From assembly GCA_964405465.1 (NCBI GenBank), contig CAYONZ010000005.1:49480-113479 (forward strand): a stretch of 64,000 nt of DNA, read 5' to 3'. This document shows, one piece after another, positions 16,972 through 26,208 of this stretch (positions are counted from its first letter, which is position 1; each line of letters starts with the position of its first letter). The stretch is from CAYONZ01 sp964405465. GTDB lineage: Bacteria > Bdellovibrionota > Bdellovibrionia > Bdellovibrionales > JAMPXM01. Both the position numbers and the translations under genes were made by a program. The notes under the pieces were generated by a model. That model was not told where the DNA came from and searched no databases. It saw only the letters and a program-made list of their open reading frames with translations.

Positions 16972-17880
16972 ATGGCTTCAGGTGGTGCAATAGTTCCGGC
17001 TTTGGATATTGAAATTTTTGGTAAATGGATCTTGGCCGGCGAACATGCTGTTTTACGTGGATGTCCGGCGTTGGTGTTTCCGATTTTTTCGAAATCCTTG
17101 CGGCTCAGGTATTTTGACTCGCAAGATCCACTTTCAACTTCTTTTTCTGGTGAGTTCGGAGAAGATCTGCGTGTTTTGTTTTTAGGTGTGATGGAGCGTG
17201 GACTTGAAAAATTAACCAAATCTTTGGGGCAGGTGACGGGGCGCTTTGAGTTGGAAAACTCCATTCCTCTGGGAGCAGGTATGGGTGCCTCGGCGACCTT
17301 GTGCGTGGCGGTAGGTCGTTGGTTTTTGTCAAAGGGGTGGATTAAGGAAGAGGACCTTTACGAGTTTTCTCGTCAGCTAGAAAATCTTTTTCATGGCGAG
17401 AGTAGCGGTGTGGATATAGCTGTCGCCTTGTCGGGGCGAGGTTTGCATTTTGAGCGAAATGGTATTCGGCGTGAAGTCACTCCAATCTGGAGGCCGCAAT
17501 GGTATCTGTCGTACTCAGGTAAGAGAGGGGTGACGAGTGATTGTGTTGCGCGAGTGAAGCGCTTAGCAGAGAAGAATCCTGGTTTGGCCAGAGAGTTGGA
17601 TGCCATGATGGCAAGAGCTGTCGAAATCTCAGAAGTTGCACTGATGCGAGATGAATTGAATGGATTTGATCTGCTAGTGGAAGCGATGAACTTGGGGCGG
17701 CAGTGTTTTGATAGCTGGGGCTTAACCCAAGGGGAGGCTGGTGAGCATCTGAAGTGGCTTTTGGCTCAGGGTGCTGTGGCGGTGAAACCAACAGGGTCGG
17801 GAGATGGTGGCTTTGCTTTGAGTCTTTGGAGGAACGATCCTCCAATGGACCTTCGCAAGACACTGATCTCTGTTTATTGA
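16972..17880 (+). CDS. mvk: Mevalonate kinase
   Basis: Phosphorylates mevalonate using ATP; 302 residues. GHMP motif 1 appears as FGKWILAGEHAVLRGCPAL, motif 2 as PLGAGMGASATLCVAV, the mevalonate kinase signature as FHGESSGVDIAVAL (Ser and Asp of the substrate site), and motif 3 as VKPTGSGDGGFALSL, where the usual GGGG run is altered to GSGDGG. The ATG at 16972 is preceded by TGGGAG; the in-frame GTG at 16960 is possible but adds only four residues. It is the last gene of the mevalonate block and is followed by a palindromic element 58 bases downstream. Confidence 0.9.
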   Translation: MASGGAIVPALDIEIFGKWILAGEHAVLRGCPALVFPIFSKSLRLRYFDSQDPLSTSFSGEFGEDLRVLFLGVMERGLEKLTKSLGQVTGRFELENSIPLGAGMGASATLCVAVGRWFLSKGWIKEEDLYEFSRQLENLFHGESSGVDIAVALSGRGLHFERNGIRREVTPIWRPQWYLSYSGKRGVTSDCVARVKRLAEKNPGLARELDAMMARAVEISEVALMRDELNGFDLLVEAMNLGRQCFDSWGLTQGEAGEHLKWLLAQGAVAVKPTGSGDGGFALSLWRNDPPMDLRKTLISVY

Positions 17881-17938
17881 AATCTACTGAACTGGCTCCT
17901 TATATTGTTGAAGATATTTTCGTTTCAGCTGTTTTTGG

Positions 17939-18099
17939 TAGGGCGTGTCCTCAATTGGCTAGCCTACTACGCAAAAGCAATAGAAATGATTTGAGCGTTG
18001 CTCGTCGTCGAAATAGCACCACTATTTCTCCTCCTCGTGCCTTCAACTCATTTCTATTGCTTCCGCTCGCGACGTCCGACCAATTGAGGACACGCCCTA
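17939..18099 (+). repeat. Palindromic MITE-like element, copy 1
   Basis: A 161-base imperfect palindrome with perfect 20-bp ends: TAGGGCGTGTCCTCAATTGG (17939-17958) and its complement at 18080-18099. Each arm also holds AGCAATAGAAATGA-TTGA and, near the apex, AAATAG, so most of the element can fold back. TA occurs at both ends, which would suit a TA target duplication, but it may just belong to the repeat. It sits between mvk and the convergent RNA methyltransferase gene. No reading frame of note is inside. The only other copies seen are at 57061 and 61151. Confidence 0.9.
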
Positions 18100-18247
18100 A
18101 ACAAATGAGACATTTAGCTTGGCTTTTGTATGAGCAATTCACGTCGCACGGCTGGAACTTGTTAACTGTCTGATTTTATTTGGTATTTGTCATTGATCTC
18201 AACGGAGTAGCGACCCAGTTTTCGGGACTGATTGAGCGAGCCGCTAT

Positions 18248-19054
18248 TCAATTCGTGCGGTGCTGCCCTCGGTACTGAAACATGGCGAGACTTGCAGACA
18301 CCATGGCGTTCAAAGACTCCACACCGTTTTGCATGGGAATCGCAAGGCTTTGCTGTTTAAGCTGGGAGTGGATCCCTGCGCCCTCCTGCCCGATCACCAG
18401 GCGCATATTTTTCGGAAATTGAAAATCAAAAATATTCGTCCCCTTTGCATCAAGTCCCCACAACGTGTTCTTCACTGTTTTTTGCATGAGAATTTCCTCT
18501 AAGCCGGGTCCCTGCTTGAGGTGAACCTTAAATAGCGTCCCACTCGCGGCTCTTGTGGATTTAGGATGAAACGGGTTTGCGCAATCCTTAAGTAGTACCA
18601 CCGTCGCATCAAAGGCCGCGGCCGATCGAATCAGTGCTCCGAGATTTGACGGGTCTTGGAGATTGGTAATGATTTCGAGTCCACCTGGTTCTTTGTCCCC
18701 GGTAAATTCCTGAAGTTGCGGGCAGTCTACTACCGCGAATGGAGCCCGCGTGCCAAAAACATCGAGTTCTTGAAAGAGAGGAGGATGGAGTTCGTAGCCA
18801 TGTACAGTTCGCATTTTTGTCATTCTCTCGTGGTTATCCGACGATAGTGACTGTAACAATGACTCCGCGTTTTCTAAGTAATGGCTCGTTGTCACAATTG
18901 CAAAAATTCGCTCGGGCATTTCTTGCGTGAGCTCTGCAATGGCCTTTTCTCCGAACAAAAGAAATCGCCGCTCTTTTTTTATGCCTTTACTTGCGAGCAG
19001 TGATTCCAGCATTTTGTACGTTTCGTTTTGCGCACTTTGAATTTGTTTAAACAC
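18248..19054 (-). CDS. TrmH/SpoU family RNA 2'-O-methyltransferase
   Basis: SPOUT-fold methyltransferase of 268 residues that uses S-adenosylmethionine to methylate a ribose in rRNA or tRNA. The three SpoU motifs are visible: LQDPSNLGALIRSAAAF (motif 1, ~150-166), LVIGQEGAGI (motif 2, ~221-230) and IPMQNGVESLNAMVSASLAMF (motif 3). An N-terminal ~100-residue domain resembles the substrate-binding part of RlmB/TrmH-type enzymes. The exact target (for example 23S G2251) cannot be read from sequence. It lies 36 bases downstream of rsmG on the same strand, so the two are probably one RNA-modification operon. Confidence 0.9.
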   Translation of the reverse strand: MFKQIQSAQNETYKMLESLLASKGIKKERRFLLFGEKAIAELTQEMPERIFAIVTTSHYLENAESLLQSLSSDNHERMTKMRTVHGYELHPPLFQELDVFGTRAPFAVVDCPQLQEFTGDKEPGGLEIITNLQDPSNLGALIRSAAAFDATVVLLKDCANPFHPKSTRAASGTLFKVHLKQGPGLEEILMQKTVKNTLWGLDAKGTNIFDFQFPKNMRLVIGQEGAGIHSQLKQQSLAIPMQNGVESLNAMVSASLAMFQYRGQHRTN

Positions 19055-19090
19055 TCTGAGGTCCTCGTAGTTTAAGCGAATAGGCTAGTC

Positions 19091-19942
19091 CTAGTTTTCA
19101 TCCCAGTCGCCCTCATTTTCGAGAGCCTGATTGAGATCGCGAAGTGGGGTCGCCCGATATTTTTCGAAGACCAACAGTCTTCGATCATGCGGGGTCGATG
19201 GTAATTGGTAAGCGATATCCTCAACCAGTTTATAATACTCCCCCCAGGTGTTGAGTGCTGGTTCAATTTCGGGGTCGCAGCCCGGACCCTTCATTAAATA
19301 CACTCGTCCCCCAGTTTGCAGGCAAGACATAACATTCCCGAGGGTGTTGCGTGCATCTTCGACAGCTCGTGTGATGACTCCCTGGACCGGGTAAAAGCAA
19401 TCGGCATTGATGTTTCGCCCCAAGATATCGAGATTTTTGAGTTCAAGTTCGTCGCGTACCGTTTTGAGGAATTCAACCCTTTTTTGTACTCCCTCTGCTA
19501 AGATGATTTTTTCTTTCGGGAAATGAATCTTCAGCGGGATTCCAGGAAAACCTGGGCCCGTTCCCACATCGAGCAGTGGAAACTTTAGCTGTGTGAGACG
19601 GGGAATCATCAGGCAATCTATAAAATGTTTGATCGCAACATCTCGCAGGTTGAGAAGGCGGGTGAAATTTTCTTTTTTCTGATTCTCCATCAGCAACTGA
19701 TAAAATCGGGTGAGCTGCTGCCTGTCACTGTGGGGGACTTTACTAAAGCCATGGTTACGAAATACGCTAAAAACCCGATCATCAGCTTCGTTAAAGGTGT
19801 ATGTCTCCAACGGTTTCTTGTGATGTGAGCGCTGCGATTTTTGTGATGGATGGCCTTGTGACTTTTGTGGCGATCCGGAACTTGAATTGGATTTTTGTCG
19901 AGCCTTATAGGGGCTCCAATTGGAACTATTTTTGTGTGCCAT
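19091..19942 (-). CDS. rsmG: 16S rRNA m7G527 methyltransferase RsmG-like
   Basis: SAM-dependent methyltransferase that modifies G527 in the 530 loop of 16S rRNA in the RsmG family. The core reads TRLLNLRDVAIKHFIDCL, then the SAM site LLDVGTGPGFPGIPLKI (~125-141), ILAEGVQKRVEFL and ITRAVEDARN. The protein is 283 residues, longer than the ~210-240 typical because of a Ser/Gln/Lys-rich N-terminal ~50 residues that looks disordered and basic; a later start is possible but no better ribosome site was seen. First gene of a two-gene minus-strand operon, divergent from fadD. Confidence 0.85.
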   Translation of the reverse strand: MAHKNSSNWSPYKARQKSNSSSGSPQKSQGHPSQKSQRSHHKKPLETYTFNEADDRVFSVFRNHGFSKVPHSDRQQLTRFYQLLMENQKKENFTRLLNLRDVAIKHFIDCLMIPRLTQLKFPLLDVGTGPGFPGIPLKIHFPKEKIILAEGVQKRVEFLKTVRDELELKNLDILGRNINADCFYPVQGVITRAVEDARNTLGNVMSCLQTGGRVYLMKGPGCDPEIEPALNTWGEYYKLVEDIAYQLPSTPHDRRLLVFEKYRATPLRDLNQALENEGDWDEN

Positions 19943-20060
19943 GCGGGTTGATTTATATACGAAAACCAGAGGGCACGTATATGAAAATAGCAGAGAGTCT
20001 TGCTGTATGTGTCTAAGTTATGGACAAGCAGGAAATAATATCTTGAATCGGTCTTCTGAG

Positions 20061-20085
20061 AGTGATTTTGTTAAACAAAATCACT
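20061..20085. promoter_or_regulatory. 25-bp perfect palindrome upstream of fadD, candidate operator
   Basis: AGTGATTTTGTT (20061-20072), one central A, then AACAAAATCACT (20074-20085): twelve-base arms without a mismatch. It lies ~100 bases before the fadD start and also in the divergent region of rsmG. Size and symmetry suit a dimeric repressor such as a TetR-type or FadR-type fatty-acid regulator; the regulator is not in this window. Confidence 0.6.
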
Positions 20086-20181
20086 TGATCGTAGGCGAAC
20101 GGTTTAATTCCGGTCGACCGGGCGAGTGTTGTTGCGTTTTGGAGGATCAAAGCGCGGGACTTGTGCACCGATGGAGGATGT

Positions 20182-21879
20182 GTGGGGCGAGAAGCAAAAC
20201 TTGAAGGGACTTTAGATCGGCCATGGTTGGCATTGTATGAGCCAGGAGTCGCTGCTGATATTGAAAATGAGCTTGATCATTTAGGATTTCGAAGTCTTGC
20301 CGATTTTGCTGATCATGTGTTTTTAAAATTTAAATCAAAACCTGCATTGCATTGTATGGGGCGGACGTTGACCTATGCTGATTTGGATCGGCTTTCTGCA
20401 AGTTTTGCTTCATACATACAACGGAACACGGATCTTAAGCCAGGCGATCGAATTGCGTTGATGATGCCAAATATTTTGCAGTATCCGATCGCGATATATG
20501 GTTGTTTGCGGGCGGGATTGGTGGTGGTGAATGTGAATCCCCTGTACACCGCCCGTGAGTTGCAGTACCAAATGAAGGACTCTGGAGCTCGGGCCATTGT
20601 CATTTTTGACAATGCAGCTGATCGTCTTGAGCAAGTTTTGGCAGAAACTGATATTCGCTATATTTTCAAGACCGGAATTGGCGATCTACTTGGGTTTCCA
20701 AAGTCATTTTTGATTCACATGGTGTTAAAGTATGTGAAGAAAATGATACCAAAATACAACCTTCCAGGTGCTATTGATTTTCGCAAGACTTTGAATGCGA
20801 GTGAAACTTTTAAAAAAATATCAGAAGTCACTTTAGATGATCTGGCCTTTTTGCAATACACCGGAGGGACCACTGGTGTTTCAAAGGGGGCCATGCTCAC
20901 ACATCGAAATATGTTGGCGAATATCACTCAGGCCAAAGCGTGGGTTCGAACGCTGTCGAGTGAAGGTGAGGATATTATTATAACGGCGTTGCCGCTCTAT
21001 CATATCTTTTCATTAACTGCGAACTGCTTCACTTATTCTGCTTTGGGTGCCTTAAATGTTTTAATTACGAATCCACGAGACATTGCTGGCTTTATAAAAG
21101 AAATGAAAAAGTGGAAGTTCACGGCGATCACGGCGGTGAACACTTTGTTCAATGCCTTGTTGAATCACCCAGAAATTGGAACAGTGGATTTTTCGAAGTT
21201 GCGGATGACTTTGGGTGGAGGAATGGCTGTGCAAAAATCCGTTGCCGAAAAATGGAAACGGATTACGGGTGCAAAGTTGATCGAAGCCTATGGCTTGACC
21301 GAAACCAGTCCCGCGGCTTGTATCAACCCTGCGAACATTCCAGAATTTAATGGGTACATTGGAATTCCAATAGGTTCCACGTATGTCGAAATTAAAGATG
21401 AACACGAGGTTCGGGTTCCCTTTAATGAAGTCGGTGAGATTTGTATCAAGGGCCCACAAGTGATGAAAGGTTATTGGCAGCGCCCAGATGAGACGAAGCA
21501 GGTGATGACTCATGATGGATTCTTTAAATCGGGTGATCTTGGCTATATGACTCCCGAGGGGTTCGTAAAAATTGTGGATCGAAAGAAAGACATGATTTTA
21601 GTTTCGGGTTTTAATGTCTATCCGAATGAGATTGAAGAAGTGGCATGTATGCATGAGGGGGTTTTTGAGGCGGCAGCACTTGGGGTTCCAGATGAAAAAT
21701 CAGGAGAGGTGGTGCGGTTGTATATCGTTAAGAAGGACTCGAATCTAACGGAACAAGTGGTGATTGATTTTTGTCGTCAGCATTTAACTGCTTATAAAGT
21801 CCCTAAACAAGTTGTATTTATGGAATCCTTACCAAAGACCAACGTTGGAAAGATTTTGCGACGAGCGCTTCGAGAGTAA
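20182..21879 (+). CDS. fadD: Long-chain-fatty-acid CoA ligase
   Basis: Activates fatty acids to acyl-CoA with ATP (acyl-AMP intermediate) for beta-oxidation or lipid remodelling. The AMP-binding signature is YTGGTTGVSKGAMLTHRN (~225-242), followed by EAYGLTETSP, GDLGYM and the C-terminal catalytic block DRKKDMILVSGFNVYPNEIE, with the Lys in TNVGKILRRALRE. The N terminus (DRPWLALYEPGVAADIE) resembles E. coli FadD. With the GTG at 20182, which follows GGAGG, it is 565 residues against 561 in E. coli; a TTG at 20161 would add seven residues. Likely controlled by the palindrome at 20061-20085. No other beta-oxidation gene is adjacent. Confidence 0.92.
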   Translation: MGREAKLEGTLDRPWLALYEPGVAADIENELDHLGFRSLADFADHVFLKFKSKPALHCMGRTLTYADLDRLSASFASYIQRNTDLKPGDRIALMMPNILQYPIAIYGCLRAGLVVVNVNPLYTARELQYQMKDSGARAIVIFDNAADRLEQVLAETDIRYIFKTGIGDLLGFPKSFLIHMVLKYVKKMIPKYNLPGAIDFRKTLNASETFKKISEVTLDDLAFLQYTGGTTGVSKGAMLTHRNMLANITQAKAWVRTLSSEGEDIIITALPLYHIFSLTANCFTYSALGALNVLITNPRDIAGFIKEMKKWKFTAITAVNTLFNALLNHPEIGTVDFSKLRMTLGGGMAVQKSVAEKWKRITGAKLIEAYGLTETSPAACINPANIPEFNGYIGIPIGSTYVEIKDEHEVRVPFNEVGEICIKGPQVMKGYWQRPDETKQVMTHDGFFKSGDLGYMTPEGFVKIVDRKKDMILVSGFNVYPNEIEEVACMHEGVFEAAALGVPDEKSGEVVRLYIVKKDSNLTEQVVIDFCRQHLTAYKVPKQVVFMESLPKTNVGKILRRALRE

Positions 21880-22010
21880 GGATATTGATTCAGCTCACTT
21901 TTGATGTGGCTATTTAGGGAGATCTCACTGAAAATGACGAGAGCGAAGTTTCATGGTGTGCCTTTTTTTGTAAGTTGCGCTGGAGCCTTTGTCGGGACGA
22001 AGGGGTAAGC

Positions 22011-22622
22011 ATGTATCACGGCGAGAAATTCAATTCGATATCCCATTTGGTTGGAGCAGCGCTTTCTTTAGTGGGGGTATCGGTGATGATGACTCTCGCT
22101 GTGCAGAGTGGTGACCCTTGGCGTATGGTCAGCGTGGCCGTTTATGGTTTTATGATGTTTTTTATGTATCTCAGTTCGACTTTGTATCACAGTGTTCAGG
22201 GAGCGGCGAAACCAGTTTTGCGGAAGATGGATCATGTTGCGATTTATTTGATGATCGCCGGATCCTACACTCCGTTTGCCTTGATAAAGCTCCGTGCTGG
22301 TATGGGGTGGATGCTTTTGGTGGCTGTTTGGGTGATGGCGGGTCTGGGGATTTTGCAGGAATTTTTTCTGAAAAGTAAGTCGCGAATTTTTTCGGTGGTT
22401 TTGTATGTTTTAATGGGCTGGCTCATCGTTTTTGCTTTAAAGCCTCTGACGGAAGCACTGTCGACTTCTGGGTTGGTATGGTTGGTCGCGGGCGGGCTGT
22501 TATACACTGGTGGAATCTTGTTTTATGCTTTTGATTCGAAGCTGAAGCATGGGCACGGAATTTGGCATCTCTTTGTATTGGGCGGCAGTCTCTGTCACTA
22601 TTTTAGCATATTGATATTGTAA
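22011..22622 (+). CDS. Hemolysin III family (YqfA-like) membrane protein
   Basis: Membrane protein of 203 residues with about seven hydrophobic helices, in the hemolysin III/YqfA group related to PAQR receptors. Typical features: GEKFNSISHLVGAAL at the N terminus, SSTLYHSV with conserved Ser and His, KMDHVAIYLMIAGSYTPF with conserved Asp and His, and the C-terminal HGHGIWHLFVLGGSLCHYF. These His and Asp residues could bind zinc as in PAQR proteins. Haemolytic activity is known for few members and should not be assumed. The ATG at 22011 is preferred over 21975 because the family normally starts with this motif. Confidence 0.88.
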   Translation: MYHGEKFNSISHLVGAALSLVGVSVMMTLAVQSGDPWRMVSVAVYGFMMFFMYLSSTLYHSVQGAAKPVLRKMDHVAIYLMIAGSYTPFALIKLRAGMGWMLLVAVWVMAGLGILQEFFLKSKSRIFSVVLYVLMGWLIVFALKPLTEALSTSGLVWLVAGGLLYTGGILFYAFDSKLKHGHGIWHLFVLGGSLCHYFSILIL

Positions 22623-22685
22623 TGGCCTGACCGTTCTGAGGAAATCTGACTGCACCCTCGGTCGTGGTTTGATGCTGCATGCTGA

Positions 22686-23759
22686 ATGGAAATCTCGTTG
22701 CCTGTCGATTTTAAATCATTCAATATTTACAGCATGTTGAAAGAAAAAATTGAAGAAATCCAGGGGCAGGCTTTGCTGGCTTTTGCGAAGGCCAATTCAA
22801 GCAAAGATTTGTATGAACTCAAAGTCCAATTCTTAGGTAAGCAGGGAAGTTTTTCGCTGGTTATGAAAGACATGGGAAAACTCTCCGCAGAGGAACGACC
22901 TCTGTTTGGAAAACTTGTCAACGAGGTTAAGACCGCACTTGAAGCGAAATATCTTGAGCGTGAAGACGAGTTGAGGCGCAAAGAGTTGGATGAGCGCTTA
23001 ATGAATGAAACGATAGATTTGACTTTGCCTGGTCCGGAGGCTGAAACCGGCTCGACCCATCCGATTGCTTTGGTGGTGGATGAGATTGTTTCTATTTTGG
23101 CTCGCCTTGGGTATTCGGTGCGCACGGGGCCATTGATCGAAAAAGACCGTTATAATTTTGAAGCACTGAATATTCCGAAAGATCATCCTGCTCGCGATAT
23201 GCAGGACACGTTTTATATAGATCCGACCCATGTCTTGCGTACGCACACCTCACCAATTCAAATTCATACGTTAGAGACCGAAAAACCTCCCCTACGAATA
23301 TTGGGTGTTGGTCCAGTGTTTCGCTGTGATAGCGATGTGTCGCATTCGCCAAATTTTCATCAGATCGAAGGAATGATGGTCGATAGTAAAGTGTCGATGG
23401 CAGATCTCAAAGGGACGATTTCTTTTTTTGTGCGAGAGTTTTTTGGCAAAGATTTGAAAACAAGATTTCGCCCGAGTTTTTTTCCGTTCACAGAGCCTTC
23501 GGCTGAAGTTGATTGTTCATGTCCGCTCTGCCTAGGTAAGGGCTGTCGCATGTGCGGACACTCTGGGTGGGTTGAAATTGGTGGCAGTGGTTTGATCAAT
23601 CCAAATGTCTTTCATCATGCCGGTGTCGAGTATCCGAAATGGAAAGGTTTCGCCTTCGGTTTTGGTATTGAGCGAATGGCGATCATCAAATACGGCATCG
23701 ATGATATTCGTTTATTCTCGGAGAACGACGTGCGGTTCTTGAAGCAATTTAGTATTTAG
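22686..23759 (+). CDS. pheS: Phenylalanyl-tRNA synthetase alpha subunit
   Basis: Catalytic subunit of the alpha2-beta2 enzyme that charges tRNA-Phe. The N-terminal coiled coil (~20-100) is followed by the class II core: THPIALVVDEIVSIL, RDMQDTFYI, LRTHTSPIQIHTL (motif 2 region), FHQIEGMMVD and GFAFGFGIERMAI (motif 3). The region with CPLCLGKGCRMCGHSGW contains four or five Cys and could bind a metal; this type of insertion is seen in other bacterial PheS. The start is uncertain: the ATG at 22734 would give 341 residues, closer to the usual size, and neither start has a clear ribosome site. Seven bases separate it from pheT. Confidence 0.95.
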   Translation: MEISLPVDFKSFNIYSMLKEKIEEIQGQALLAFAKANSSKDLYELKVQFLGKQGSFSLVMKDMGKLSAEERPLFGKLVNEVKTALEAKYLEREDELRRKELDERLMNETIDLTLPGPEAETGSTHPIALVVDEIVSILARLGYSVRTGPLIEKDRYNFEALNIPKDHPARDMQDTFYIDPTHVLRTHTSPIQIHTLETEKPPLRILGVGPVFRCDSDVSHSPNFHQIEGMMVDSKVSMADLKGTISFFVREFFGKDLKTRFRPSFFPFTEPSAEVDCSCPLCLGKGCRMCGHSGWVEIGGSGLINPNVFHHAGVEYPKWKGFAFGFGIERMAIIKYGIDDIRLFSENDVRFLKQFSI

Positions 23760-23766
23760 GTGGACT

Positions 23767-26208
23767 ATGAAAATTTCGTTGAAATGGTTAAATGATTATA
23801 TCGATGTCAAAGAGTTCTTTGCAAAACCACAAGAGTTAGCTGCGAAGTTGACGGCTGGAGGCCTTGAGGTTGAAAGCATTCAAAATTTGGCGAAGCAATT
23901 TGAACAGGTGGTGATTGGACATATTTTGGAGAAAGGGCAGCATCCCAATGCGGATCGACTCTCTCTTTGTCAGGTGGCAACCGGGGAAGGACGGGTGCAC
24001 CAGATTGTGTGTGGCGCTCAAAACCATAAGCAGCATGATTTAGTTGTGGTGGCCCTTCCAGGAGCAGTTTTGCCTGGGGATTTCGCAATCAAACACTCGA
24101 AGATTCGTGGTGTTGAGTCGGGCGGAATGCTCTGCTCGTTAAAAGAATTGGGGCTCGCTAAAGAGAGCGAAGGGATAATGATTCTGCCTCCAGATGCGCC
24201 GATCGGTCGACCGTTTGCCGAATACATGGGGATGAACGATATCGTATTTGAATTGAAAGTGACTCCGAATCGTGCGGACTGCCTCAGTCATTGGGGGCTT
24301 GCTCGTGAGATTGCTTGCTTGTTGGGAAGAGAGTGCAAATTTCCAATGGAGAGTTTGAGTGAAAGTGCCGTGTCGACAAAGGCCGCAGTGAGCTTGGACG
24401 TGAGGGCCACCGACCTGTGCGGGCGCTATGCTGGTCGTTTGATGAAAAACGTCAAGGTGGGGCCAAGTCCTGAGTGGTTGAAACAAAGGCTTGAAGTGGT
24501 CGGGATGAACTCGATCAATAACATTGTGGATGTGACAAACTTTGTGATGCTTGAATTGGGGCAGCCTCTGCATGCCTTCGATTTACGTGAACTCAAAGGC
24601 TCGGCTGTCGTCGTAGATCGCGCACGAAGTGGTGAAAAGTTTGTGACATTAGATGGTACCGAAATTGAGCTCCAAGGTGATGAACTGATGATTCGTGATA
24701 GTGATCGATCAGTGGCTTTGGCTGGAGTTGTGGGTGGGAAAAACTCAGGTATTCAAGATGACACAACGGATATTTTTATTGAATCGGCCTATTTCATTTC
24801 GGGAGGAGTTCGTAAGACCGCTCGAAAGTTTGGAATAGAAACTGACTCAGCCTATCGTTTTAGTCGTGGGGTGAATCCTGATGCGATTGTTCTGGCGATG
24901 AATCGCGCGGCACAGCTGATTCAGAAAATTGCAGGCGGTGAGATCTGTGGCGATGCTCATGACTTTTACCCTCATCCTGTCGTTCGGGCGCCGATTGTAA
25001 TCGGGCTGGCCACACTTGAAGAAAGTCTGGGATACACCGTTGATGCAAAGGAGTTTGAAAGCTGGATGACTCGGTTGGGTTGTCGCATTGAAGGATCTTC
25101 TGAGGCATGGAAGGTCACGCCACCGAGTTATCGTTGGGACATTTCAATTGATATGGATTTGGTTGAAGAGTTTGCGCGTCTTCATGGTTATGAGCACATT
25201 CCAGAAAGATTGCCGAGCTGGAATCAGGCGCCTTCGGATGATGTTTCGTCATATTCTTTCGAAAAAAAGTTGCGTAAGCATTTTCAGGCGGCTGGGTATC
25301 ATCAGGCAATCAATTATGCTTTTATCAGTGATAAATATCAAAATCAGATTTTGGGTTCTACTGAAAAGCTGAATAAGTTCGGCCTTAAGACAAGCGCTAA
25401 AGGCGTTCAGATTTTGAATCCTCTGAATGAAGATTTAAATGTGATGCGTTTGTCGTTGCTTCCAGGGTTGATTAAAAACGTTGTTCACTCATTGCGACAT
25501 GGCTCGAAGGTTGGACGGCTGTTTGAGGTTGGGTTTTCACATGCCAAGGCTGAATCAGGCGAAGGGTATGCACAAGAGTGGCGAGTGGGATTTGCGCACT
25601 GGGGTGCTGCAGAGGGTTTGTGGCAAAAGCAGGGTTCTGCCACAAGCGTATTTTTTTTAAAGACCAATATCGAAAAAGTGCTTCGTAATGTTGGTGTGAG
25701 TAAATTTCGCTGGGTAAAGTTGGTTGAACCCAAAGAAGCTCCGGATTTTATTCACCCCGGGCAGTGTATTGCTCTTGAAGTTGAAGGTAAACAGGTTGGA
25801 TTTATCGGGACGCTTCATCCTTCGTTACAAGAAGAGTTGAAAATCCGTGAAAACACCGCCCTCGGAGAAATTTGCTTAGATAAAATTTTGGGTTCGCAGA
25901 CCTCGCCTCGCTTCAAAGCTATTTCCAATTTTCCATCGATGGAGCGTGATCTTGCATTGGTGATGCCGAAAGAGCTTTCGGCATCTGAGGTGGAAAGTGT
26001 AATCCGTCGGGCCGCAGGTGAGCTTTTGATTTCGTTAAAGGTCTTTGATGTTTTTGAAGGGGCAAGTTTACCCGCTGGTCAAAAGTCGGTGGCCTTTCGT
26101 TTGATTTTTCAAGATCTGCAGGGAACTCTGGATGACACAAAGGTGAACGAGTTGCGAGATCAGGTATTGGTCGCCGTGGGGCAGAAGTTTTCGATTGGAG
26201 TGAGGTAG
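23767..26208 (+). CDS. pheT: Phenylalanyl-tRNA synthetase beta subunit
   Basis: Editing and tRNA-binding subunit, 813 residues, normal. Domains in order: N-terminal EMAP-like tRNA-binding OB domain (~40-150, with GHILEKGQHPNADRLSLC), B3/B4 editing domain (~205-390), B5 domain (~405-475), catalytic-like B6-B7 region, and the C-terminal ferredoxin-fold anticodon-binding domain (~715-812, SNFPSMERDLALVM). Forms the heterotetramer with PheS, and the two genes are separated by only seven bases. The order pheS-pheT-ihfA is conserved in many proteobacteria. Confidence 0.96.
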   Translation: MKISLKWLNDYIDVKEFFAKPQELAAKLTAGGLEVESIQNLAKQFEQVVIGHILEKGQHPNADRLSLCQVATGEGRVHQIVCGAQNHKQHDLVVVALPGAVLPGDFAIKHSKIRGVESGGMLCSLKELGLAKESEGIMILPPDAPIGRPFAEYMGMNDIVFELKVTPNRADCLSHWGLAREIACLLGRECKFPMESLSESAVSTKAAVSLDVRATDLCGRYAGRLMKNVKVGPSPEWLKQRLEVVGMNSINNIVDVTNFVMLELGQPLHAFDLRELKGSAVVVDRARSGEKFVTLDGTEIELQGDELMIRDSDRSVALAGVVGGKNSGIQDDTTDIFIESAYFISGGVRKTARKFGIETDSAYRFSRGVNPDAIVLAMNRAAQLIQKIAGGEICGDAHDFYPHPVVRAPIVIGLATLEESLGYTVDAKEFESWMTRLGCRIEGSSEAWKVTPPSYRWDISIDMDLVEEFARLHGYEHIPERLPSWNQAPSDDVSSYSFEKKLRKHFQAAGYHQAINYAFISDKYQNQILGSTEKLNKFGLKTSAKGVQILNPLNEDLNVMRLSLLPGLIKNVVHSLRHGSKVGRLFEVGFSHAKAESGEGYAQEWRVGFAHWGAAEGLWQKQGSATSVFFLKTNIEKVLRNVGVSKFRWVKLVEPKEAPDFIHPGQCIALEVEGKQVGFIGTLHPSLQEELKIRENTALGEICLDKILGSQTSPRFKAISNFPSMERDLALVMPKELSASEVESVIRRAAGELLISLKVFDVFEGASLPAGQKSVAFRLIFQDLQGTLDDTKVNELRDQVLVAVGQKFSIGVR

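Noticed and set aside
17754..18173. Frames inside repeat copy 1 (and the similar one at 57013-57219)
   Set aside because: They exist only because the repeats are nearly identical; frames shift between copies (two-base deletion in copy 2), so no protein is conserved.
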